Shown here: positions 1-5,226 of the stretch, in pieces
Layout: every line of letters starts with the position of its first letter
How positions within the stretch are numbered: the first letter of the stretch is position 1
Assembly (NCBI GenBank): GCA_036339975.1
Contig: JAYYZV010000018.1
Location: forward strand, 1 to 5,226
Source: UBA830 sp036339975
GTDB lineage: Bacteria > Pseudomonadota > Alphaproteobacteria > MPNO01 > UBA830
Length of the DNA: 5,226 nucleotides
Direction of reading: 5' to 3'
Notes under the pieces: model-generated
Told to the model about the DNA's origin: nothing
Databases searched by the model: none
The model's input: only the letters and a program-made list of their open reading frames with translations
Program-made: the position numbers and the translations under genes

Positions 1-2042
1 CCATGGTCAACGGCCTCGCCGTTCTGTCTTGGGGAGTTGGCGGCATCGAGGCTGAGGCCGCGATGCTTGGCCAGCCGATCTCGATGCTTTTGCCCGAGGT
101 CGTTGGTTTCAAACTTACAGGAGAAATGCAGGAAGGTACTACCGCCACGGATCTGGTGCTGACAGTGACACAGATGCTGCGAGCCGAGGGCGTCGTTGGC
201 AAGTTCGTCGAATTCTACGGCCCCGGTCTGAGCGCCCTCTCGTTGCCCGATCGCGCCACTATCGGCAATATGGCGCCAGAATACGGCGCCACCTGCGGCT
301 TTTTTCCGATTGATCGGGAGACCTGTGATTACCTGAGGTTCACCGGCCGCGACGACGACAGTGTCGCACTGGTTGTGGGCTATGCTAAGGCGCAGGATAT
401 GTGGCGTGATGAAAATACGCTTGACCCAATTTTCACTGCGACGCTGGAACTGGACCTCGGTAACGTCGAACCTTCGCTCGCCGGTCCAAAGCGTCCGCAG
501 GACCGCGTAGTCCTGTCGAGTGTGCCAAATACCGCGATCGATGCGATTACGGATTACCGCGGCACTTCCCCGGTGGATACTGATCACTTAACCCGCGACC
601 TCGGTGACGATTTCGAGGTCGAAGATGGTGATGTAGTCATTGCTGCGATTACTAGCTGCACCAATACGTCTAACCCGTCAGTGCTGGTAGGTGCCGGACT
701 GCTGGCCCGCAAGGCGGTGGAGAAGGGCCTGAAGGCAAAACCGTGGGTGAAAACGTCTCTCGCTCCTGGCAGCCAAGTGGTCAAGGATTACTTGGAAAAG
801 GCTGAACTACAAGATGATCTGGACGCGCTCGGCTTCAATATCGTCGGATTTGGTTGCACTACTTGCATCGGTAACTCCGGCCCGCTGCCCGAAAAGGTTG
901 CGACCCAGATCGACGAGAAGGACTTGGTGGCCGGCGCGGTGCTATCCGGTAACCGTAATTTTGAAGGGCGGGTTCACCAGCAGGTAAGGGCAAACTTCCT
1001 CGCTTCCCCGCCTTTGGTCGTCGCCTATGCACTGGCTGGATCATTAAAGATGGATCTGGCAACGGACCCGCTCGGTAACGATATCGACGGCAACCCGGTC
1101 TATCTAAGAGACATCTGGCCTAGCAATCAGGAAATACATGATAAAATGCGTGAATGCCTGACCGCTGATATGTATCGGGCCCGGTATGACAACGTATTTG
1201 ACGGGCCGGAGGAATGGCAGTCGATTGATGGCATTGGCTCGGAGACCTATAGCTGGCAGGACGCGAGCACATATGTGAAGTATCCGACGTTCTTTGAGGG
1301 TATGGAGCGGGAACCGGGAGAAATCTCAGATATCGTCGGCGCGCGGCCGCTGCTAATTCTCGCAGATTCGGTAACCACCGATCATATCTCTCCAGCGGGC
1401 TCGATACAGAAGGAAAGCCCGGCCGGCGAATATCTACTGGAGCGCCAGATCAGACCGGCGGAGTTCAACTCTTACGGCTCGCGCCGTGGCAATCACGAAG
1501 TAATGATGCGTGGGACTTTCGCCAATATTCGAATCCGAAACGAAATGGTGCCGGGCGTCGAAGGCGGCTACACCAAACACCAACCGTCGGGCGAGCAAAT
1601 GCCGGTTTACGATGCGGCGGTGAAATACGCAGCCGATGGCGTGCCGCTGGTCATCATTGGTGGGAAAGAATACGGTACGGGCTCGTCGCGCGACTGGGCC
1701 GCCAAGGGCACCACGCTGCTCGGCGCTAAGGCCGTAATCGTGGAAAGCTTTGAACGTATCCACCGCTCCAACCTGATCGGTATGGGTGTGCTGCCGCTAC
1801 AGTTCACCGACGGTCAGACCCGAGAAACGCTCAGTCTTGACGGGACGGAGACATTCGATATTAACGGTGTAGCCGAGGGCCTTTCGCCAAGGTCGACACT
1901 CGAATGCACAATCCACCGGGCCGGGGGTTCAAACGTAGACATCAAGCTGCTCTGCCGTATCGATACGTTGGACGAACTCGACTACTACAAACACGGTGGC
2001 ATCTTGCAATATGTGATCCGCAACATGCTAGACGCGGCATAG
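1..2042 (+). CDS. acnA: Aconitate hydratase A, 5'-truncated by window edge
   Basis: Cytosolic [4Fe-4S] enzyme that interconverts citrate and isocitrate through cis-aconitate in the TCA cycle. The frame is open from the left edge, so the ATG at base 3 is an internal Met (family context TT-MVNGLAVLSWGVGGIEAEA) and about 200 N-terminal residues, including the DSH active-site motif, lie outside. Counting that Met as 1, the cluster ligands are C219 (ITSCTNTSNP), C285 and C288 (GCTTCIGNSGP). Other family signatures are SGNRNFEGRVH (315-325), DSVTTDHISPAG (455-466), YGSRRGNHEVMMRGTFANIRI (491-511, swivel domain) and GTGSSRDWAAKG (558-569), which carries the catalytic Ser and the substrate-binding Arg. 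ESFERIHRSNLIGMGVLPLQF follows at 581-601. The C-terminus (CRIDTLDELDYYKHGGILQYVIRNML) is complete, with a TAG stop. The long AcnA/IRP1-type signatures separate it from AcnB and from leuC/leuD. AcnA apoproteins can bind RNA in some bacteria; nothing here tests that. It converges on the monooxygenase gene across 96 bp. T-runs at 2063-2068 and 2093-2097 are not preceded by a clear stem. Confidence 0.98.
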   Translation, partial: MVNGLAVLSWGVGGIEAEAAMLGQPISMLLPEVVGFKLTGEMQEGTTATDLVLTVTQMLRAEGVVGKFVEFYGPGLSALSLPDRATIGNMAPEYGATCGFFPIDRETCDYLRFTGRDDDSVALVVGYAKAQDMWRDENTLDPIFTATLELDLGNVEPSLAGPKRPQDRVVLSSVPNTAIDAITDYRGTSPVDTDHLTRDLGDDFEVEDGDVVIAAITSCTNTSNPSVLVGAGLLARKAVEKGLKAKPWVKTSLAPGSQVVKDYLEKAELQDDLDALGFNIVGFGCTTCIGNSGPLPEKVATQIDEKDLVAGAVLSGNRNFEGRVHQQVRANFLASPPLVVAYALAGSLKMDLATDPLGNDIDGNPVYLRDIWPSNQEIHDKMRECLTADMYRARYDNVFDGPEEWQSIDGIGSETYSWQDASTYVKYPTFFEGMEREPGEISDIVGARPLLILADSVTTDHISPAGSIQKESPAGEYLLERQIRPAEFNSYGSRRGNHEVMMRGTFANIRIRNEMVPGVEGGYTKHQPSGEQMPVYDAAVKYAADGVPLVIIGGKEYGTGSSRDWAAKGTTLLGAKAVIVESFERIHRSNLIGMGVLPLQFTDGQTRETLSLDGTETFDINGVAEGLSPRSTLECTIHRAGGSNVDIKLLCRIDTLDELDYYKHGGILQYVIRNMLDAA

Positions 2043-2138
2043 CTCTACAACTATTCCTGCCCTTTTTTGCATAGAGAACAGGTCGTGGGATGATTTTTGT
2101 CGTCGTAATCCGCCTGCGCGTTATATAGACAGAACCTA

Positions 2139-3317
2139 CTAGCGCCATTCGTTAATCAAGATTTTTCCGCTTTCTATCGCGCTTACTTCCCAATTGACAA
2201 TATGGTGGGCCGCGCTGGCCAGAAGATTGCGGTAGATCCGTTCGACGGGGCTATTTTTAAAAATTGCATTGCCGCCAGCCGTGTTGAACAACCGTGTGCC
2301 GGCGTTAAGGGCGGTGCGGCAGGCCCAAGCAGAGTTACGCTTGGCGGTTAGTAGTTCTGATTCCGTCAATTCTCTTCCCGCATCGAGGACCTTCATCGCT
2401 TCCGAGACGGTACGGGCATTAAGCGCGTCTGCACTGTCGATGTCGGCAGCGCACTCGCCAGCAATCATATGGCTAGACGGCTGGTTGCCCACCGAAACGC
2501 CGCGAGAGATACGTGTCGACGTGTAGTCCAGCCATTTGTCCAATAGTCCCTGCGCCATGCCGATGGACATCGATGCAAACAACGCAGGTGTGAGGTGCCC
2601 TCGCGGTACACGGTAGACCCCTTCGGGGTTAAACTTTGCCCCAGGGCTGCGGCCGAGCCGAGCCAGCGCCCCGTCGAGGACGGCATAGTTGGGCACGAAT
2701 GCATCCTCGACGTTGAAACTTTTGGAGCCGGTTCCTTCTAGGCCGACGACGTTCCAGTCGTCGATAAGGTTCACCTCGGATCGGCGAACCATGAAGAAAT
2801 GCGGCCCGTCGCGTTTGCCCCTATCTTCGATGAAGCCGGCGCAGATCAACCAGTCGACGTGATCAATGCCGCTGGCGAATCCGAAGCGGCCAGAAAATTG
2901 GTAGCCACCATCGACCGGTGAAGCTATGCCCTTTGGGTCGAACGCGGCTGACATCACCGCTTCCGGGTTTTCCCCCCACACGTCTTCCTGCGCTTCCAGC
3001 GGGAAGGATCCCAGAAGTTGCGCGTGATCTCCCATGAGCGCCATGACCCAACCTTGCGCTCCGTCACCTTTGGTCAGCCTTTGCGCGACACCGCACAGTA
3101 CGTCCCACCCCATGGCGTTGCCACCGTATCGCTTCGGTTGGGTCATTCGGGTTAGGCCGGCATCGCGAAATGCCTTTACCGTCTCCACTGGGACCTTTCT
3201 GTTGGCCTCGGTCTCGGCTGCACGTTCGTGCAGGACCGGTTGTAAGGCTTCAGCGCGCGCGTAAAATTCAGCCGCGTCTATCTCGGTTGCCGAACGGGTG
3301 GGGGCGGAATCGGGCAT
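2139..3317 (-). CDS. Acyl-CoA dehydrogenase-fold flavin-dependent monooxygenase (group D, HsaA/HpaH/DszC-like), substrate unknown
   Basis: A complete 392-residue protein, normal length for oxygenase components of two-component flavin monooxygenases, which use reduced flavin from a partner reductase to hydroxylate aromatic or related substrates. Domains in order: helical N-terminal domain about 15-115 (ERAAETEANRKVPVETVKAFRDAG, then QPKRYGG and GDGAQGWVMAL); middle beta domain about 120-215 with VDGGYQFSGRFGFASGIDHVDW (135-156) and VVGLEGTGSKSFNVEDAFVP (190-209); C-terminal helical bundle about 240-392 with LFNTAGGNAIF (343-353), ERIYRN (359-364) and H371/H372. The SG-x-DH-x-x-W and VGLxGTGS patterns and the C-terminal His match HsaA-type hydroxylases better than true acyl-CoA dehydrogenases; I see no obvious catalytic Glu at the classical position. 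Many relatives have RxWRD where this protein has RIYRN. The start is the ATG at 3317; a weak AGG lies 9-11 nt upstream. It is single-gene, divergent from the transporter and convergent with acnA. It could still be annotated simply as an acyl-CoA dehydrogenase; the substrate cannot be inferred. Confidence 0.85.
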   Translation of the reverse strand: MPDSAPTRSATEIDAAEFYARAEALQPVLHERAAETEANRKVPVETVKAFRDAGLTRMTQPKRYGGNAMGWDVLCGVAQRLTKGDGAQGWVMALMGDHAQLLGSFPLEAQEDVWGENPEAVMSAAFDPKGIASPVDGGYQFSGRFGFASGIDHVDWLICAGFIEDRGKRDGPHFFMVRRSEVNLIDDWNVVGLEGTGSKSFNVEDAFVPNYAVLDGALARLGRSPGAKFNPEGVYRVPRGHLTPALFASMSIGMAQGLLDKWLDYTSTRISRGVSVGNQPSSHMIAGECAADIDSADALNARTVSEAMKVLDAGRELTESELLTAKRNSAWACRTALNAGTRLFNTAGGNAIFKNSPVERIYRNLLASAAHHIVNWEVSAIESGKILINEWR

Positions 3318-3446
3318 AAGATGTGCCTACAAAAATTTGTGAGCGGATACTCTGGGAATTCCACCCGAAAGACAATGCGTTTGCCGAAAACGGAGCAAAT
3401 GGTACCTTACCAGATATAGAAAGAACCGAACAAAACATTACCATCC
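3318..3446. promoter_or_regulatory. Divergent control region between monooxygenase and transporter genes
   Basis: These 129 bp must hold the promoters of both flanking genes, because they are transcribed away from each other. Visible elements: an inverted repeat ACAAA-AA-TTTGT at 3329-3340; TTGTGAGCGGATA at 3337-3349, identical to the left half and centre of the E. coli lac operator O1; and the palindrome GGAATTCC at 3355-3362. An AT-rich TATAGA at 3415-3420 could be a -10 element for the transporter, which would leave a leader of about 20 nt, but I see no good -35 box at the right distance. For the monooxygenase, a TATCCG-type -10 on the - strand overlaps the lac-operator-like stretch; this is a weak call. 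That the region is regulatory is firm from gene orientation; the individual elements are tentative. Confidence 0.5.
3330..3352 (+). repeat. Two-block intergenic motif, copy 1
   Basis: CAAAAATTTG at 3330-3339, five bases, then GGATACTC at 3345-3352. A second copy lies at 4394-4417 in the next intergenic region, identical in the first block and 7 of 8 in the second, with a 6-base gap. This copy sits 13 bp upstream of the monooxygenase start and overlaps the lac-operator-like stretch. Its role is unknown; it may be a regulator site or a chance match. Confidence 0.35.
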
Positions 3447-4358
3447 ATGCCCGATCAAACAGAAAGCTCCTCTGGAGGCCGTGAGAGCCTCGCCCATGTG
3501 ATGATGTTGGTTGCTGTTTTGATCTTCGGCTTGAACTACGTGGTTGGCCGCTGGGTTGCCGGTGACGTGCAGCCATACGTCTTGGGCTTCGTGCGCTGGA
3601 CCATTGGCACGCTGATCCTGCTACCATTCGCACTGGCGCATCTTAAAGGGGACGCTAATCGTATTCGGAGCTGCTGGAAAATGCTTTGTCTTGCCGGATT
3701 TCTAATGCCTTTTATGGGTGCCGGCGTGACCTATGTAGCGCTAACTTATACCGAGGCTATCAATGGTGGCGTCATCCAGACCTCGATGCCTGTGATGATC
3801 GTATTGCTATCGTGGCTGTTCCTTGGCGAGAAGACACGCGGGATGCAGTGGCTTGGCATCGTAGTCGCCATTGTGGGCGTTCTGTATATAGTTGCGAGGG
3901 GTGATCCGGCGACGCTGGTCGACCTTACTTTCAATGTCGGAGACGCCATCCTGGTCGCCTGCAATCTCGGACTGGCTGGATACGGCGTCGTGGTCAAACG
4001 CCTTCCCGGCGGTTTTCATCCTCTTACTTTGATCACCATCGTGTGCGCGGTTGGTGCTGCTTGCCATATACCGTTCTTCGTATTCGAGCTCATGTCCGGA
4101 ATAGCTGTGGTATGGACTATGAAGGCGTGGGTGTCTCTGGCATTCGTTGCGATCTTTCCGTCGGTCTGTGCCATTCTGCTTTGGAACAGCGCCATCGGTC
4201 GGATTGGACCCAGCCGAGCTGGATTTTATATGTATCTGACGCCAGTTTATGCCGCTATTTTCGCGATTCCGCTGCTGGGCGAAACCATCGGAATTTTTCA
4301 CATTGTCGGTGCAATTCTTATAATCATCGGGGTAACGATGTCGAGCCGGAAGGCCTGA
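3447..4358 (+). CDS. DMT superfamily EamA-type transporter
   Basis: An inner-membrane protein of 303 residues, the usual size for the 10-TMS drug/metabolite transporter family, whose members move amino acids, metabolites or toxic compounds; the substrate cannot be predicted here. It has two EamA repeats, about 17-150 and 163-297. Approximate membrane segments are 17-34, 44-64, 77-100, 107-126, 133-150, 164-183, 192-213, 226-246, 258-277 and 280-297. Repeat signatures are YTEAINGGVIQTSMPVMIVL followed by WLFLGEKTRGMQWLGI in the first half, and NSAIGRIGPSRAGFYMYLTP followed by PLLGETIGIFHIVGA in the second. The hydrophilic 16-residue N-terminus and C-terminal SSRKA fit cytoplasmic ends. The ATG at 3447 has no Shine-Dalgarno sequence at normal spacing. 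The alternatives at codons 18-20 (GTG/ATG/ATG) would begin directly in the first membrane segment, and the GGAGG at 3474-3478 is 20 or more nt from them, so the first ATG is preferred. It is divergent from the monooxygenase and in the same direction as polA, 120 bp upstream of it. Confidence 0.93.
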   Translation: MPDQTESSSGGRESLAHVMMLVAVLIFGLNYVVGRWVAGDVQPYVLGFVRWTIGTLILLPFALAHLKGDANRIRSCWKMLCLAGFLMPFMGAGVTYVALTYTEAINGGVIQTSMPVMIVLLSWLFLGEKTRGMQWLGIVVAIVGVLYIVARGDPATLVDLTFNVGDAILVACNLGLAGYGVVVKRLPGGFHPLTLITIVCAVGAACHIPFFVFELMSGIAVVWTMKAWVSLAFVAIFPSVCAILLWNSAIGRIGPSRAGFYMYLTPVYAAIFAIPLLGETIGIFHIVGAILIIIGVTMSSRKA

Positions 4359-4377
4359 TCTAAGCCCCGGCCTTCCG
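4347..4377 (+). terminator. Stem-loop over the transporter stop codon, possible terminator
   Basis: The perfect 9-bp inverted repeat CGGAAGGCC (4347-4355) and GGCCTTCCG (4369-4377) encloses a 13-nt loop. The left arm encodes the last three residues (RKA) and the TGA stop is the first part of the loop. The stem is GC-rich and well placed to end transporter transcription before polA, but the sequence after it (AGGACAGGTTCTATTG) lacks a T-tract, so it is not a canonical intrinsic terminator. It could instead protect the mRNA 3' end. Confidence 0.4.
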
Positions 4378-4393
4378 AGGACAGGTTCTATTG

Positions 4394-4417
4394 CAAAAAT
4401 TTGGTCCGGGGATTCTC
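4394..4417 (+). repeat. Two-block intergenic motif, copy 2
   Basis: CAAAAATTTG at 4394-4403, six bases, then GGATTCTC at 4410-4417, matching the motif at 3330-3352. It lies between the transporter stop and polA, 61 bp upstream of the polA ATG. Further downstream, TTGGTT (4429-4434) and TGCTAA (4451-4456) with a 16-bp spacer could be a poor sigma-70-type promoter for polA; this is only a weak match. Confidence 0.3.
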
Positions 4418-4478
4418 GACTCCTGACGTTGGTTTCTGCATGCTGCCGGTTGCTAACTTTTCAACGGGAAACCGCACG

Positions 4479-5226
4479 ATGGCTATCGAAACCGCAGGTA
4501 ATGGAGCACCCGATCACGTCTATTTGGTGGACGGCTCCGCTTATATTTTTCGTGCATTTCACGCCTTGCCGCCTATGACGCGGCCCGATGGCACGCCGGT
4601 TAACGCTGTTTATGGCTTCACCAACATGCTGACTAAGCTGGTCGAGGATTCCGATGCCGATTTTCTGGCCGTGATTTTCGATACTGCGCGGAAGACCTTC
4701 CGCACCGAAATATATCCCGAATACAAGGCTAATCGACCACCGCCCCCGGAAGAATTAGTACCTCAGTTCGATCTGATTCGTGAGGCTACTCGGGCCTATT
4801 CTCTGCCCTGCTTGGAAATGGAGGGGTTTGAGGCAGATGATTTGATCGCAACCTATGCCAAACTTGCTGTCGAGCAAGGATATGAGGTGACGATCGTCTC
4901 GTCCGATAAGGATCTGATGCAACTTGTCGGTCCTGGAGTACGTATGATGGACCCGATGAAAAATCGATTTATCGGCGCTGACGAAGTGTTTGAAAAGTTT
5001 GGCGTAAGCCCCGAAAACGTCGTCGACGTTCAGGCTTTACTTGGTGATTCAACCGATAATGTTCCCGGCATTAAGGGTATTGGTGAGGCACCAGCTGCCG
5101 CGCTTGTTCGTGAATATGGCAATCTCGATAAAATTCTAGAGGCCGTAGAAGACCCGGAAGTAGTGAAAGCGCAGGCAGTCGACAAGGCTGAAAATTGCCA
5201 GGCCCGAATCTATGAGCTGGCGGGGC
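4479..5226 (+). CDS. polA: DNA polymerase I, N-terminal 5'-nuclease domain, 3'-truncated by window edge
   Basis: PolA removes RNA primers and fills gaps during Okazaki-fragment maturation and excision repair. The window holds the first 249 residues, roughly a quarter of a usual PolA, and the frame is open to the right edge. All of it is the FEN-type 5'-3' exonuclease domain. Metal-binding acidic residues in family positions are D18 (LVDGSAYIFRAFH), D68 (AVIFD), E118/D120/D121 (GFEADD) and D143/D145 (VSSDKDLMQL). Arch-region residues are TFRTEIYPEYKANRPPPPEEL (73-93), and the helix-hairpin-helix region begins at GDSTDNVPGIKGIG (189-202). After that the usual KTA is replaced by APA (204-206), and the following 40 residues match my memory of the family poorly although the frame stays open. 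The ATG at 4479 is chosen because it puts VDGS at 17-20, near the E. coli spacing, and GGGAA (4466-4470) lies 8 nt upstream. An in-frame ATG at 4440 would add 13 residues but has no ribosome binding site. The polymerase domain is outside the window. Confidence 0.96.
   Translation, partial: MAIETAGNGAPDHVYLVDGSAYIFRAFHALPPMTRPDGTPVNAVYGFTNMLTKLVEDSDADFLAVIFDTARKTFRTEIYPEYKANRPPPPEELVPQFDLIREATRAYSLPCLEMEGFEADDLIATYAKLAVEQGYEVTIVSSDKDLMQLVGPGVRMMDPMKNRFIGADEVFEKFGVSPENVVDVQALLGDSTDNVPGIKGIGEAPAAALVREYGNLDKILEAVEDPEVVKAQAVDKAENCQARIYELAG

Noticed and set aside
584..1807. Several open frames of 66-109 codons on the strand opposite acnA
   Set aside because: They lie entirely within the strongly supported aconitase gene, have low-complexity Arg/Ser/Pro-rich products without recognisable motifs, and are shadow frames.
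2043..2138. Possible bidirectional terminator between acnA and the convergent monooxygenase gene
   Set aside because: T-runs exist at 2063-2068 and 2093-2097, but the only pairings I find are 3-4 bp (CCTG/CAGG, CTAT/ATAG), too weak to call.
2744..2763. Perfect 7-bp inverted repeat CGACGAC / GTCGTCG with a 6-nt loop
   Set aside because: It lies inside the monooxygenase coding region (the DDWNVV stretch), is explained by GC-rich Asp and Val codons, and has no T-tract or boundary position.
3355..3362. GGAATTCC palindrome (contains an EcoRI site) beside the lac-operator-like stretch, suggesting vector sequence
   Set aside because: The match to vector-type sequence stops after GATA, the flanks read smoothly into the two gene starts, and no other vector sequence is visible.
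3807..4301. A 164-codon open frame antisense to the transporter gene
   Set aside because: The product is hydrophilic, has no recognisable domain, and is the reverse of a clear membrane-protein gene; its length is explained by the coding bias of the sense strand.
4440..4478. An upstream in-frame ATG extending PolA by 13 residues
   Set aside because: It has no ribosome binding site, and the added residues (MLPVANFSTGNRT) are unlike PolA N-termini; the ATG at 4479 has GGGAA at good spacing.

Overview
The window holds four protein genes and no RNA genes, insertion sequences or CRISPR arrays. It looks like a piece of an alphaproteobacterial chromosome, probably Sphingomonadales. The basis is the wording of the aconitase and of the PolA 5'-nuclease domain (for example TRAYSLPCLEMEG), which resembles sphingomonad homologues as I remember them. 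GC content is moderate by eye, lower than in many cultured sphingomonads, so the family assignment is tentative.

Layout, left to right. (1) The 3' three quarters of an aconitase gene (acnA, + strand) enters from the left edge and ends at 2042. (2) After a 96-bp convergent gap with no convincing terminator, a complete gene on the - strand (2139-3317) encodes an acyl-CoA-dehydrogenase-fold protein of the group D flavin monooxygenase type (HsaA / HpaH / DszC-like). (3) A 129-bp divergent intergenic region (3318-3446) separates it from a complete DMT/EamA-family membrane transporter gene on the + strand (3447-4358). A perfect 9-bp stem overlaps the transporter's stop codon. (4) After a 120-bp gap, the first 249 codons of DNA polymerase I (polA, + strand, ATG at 4479) run off the right edge.

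How the genes relate. acnA (TCA cycle) and polA (DNA repair and Okazaki-fragment processing) are housekeeping genes with no evident link to the pair between them. The monooxygenase and the transporter are divergently transcribed from a shared control region and could form a small accessory oxidation/transport unit, but substrate and co-regulation are unknown. The flavin reductase such an oxygenase would need is not in the window.

The least explained signal is non-coding. A two-block motif (CAAAAATTTG, 5-6 nt, then GGATWCTC) occurs once in each intergenic region flanking the transporter. The first copy overlaps 13 bases identical to the left half of the E. coli lac operator. I see no clear evidence of a new biological system; the findings below are modest leads.
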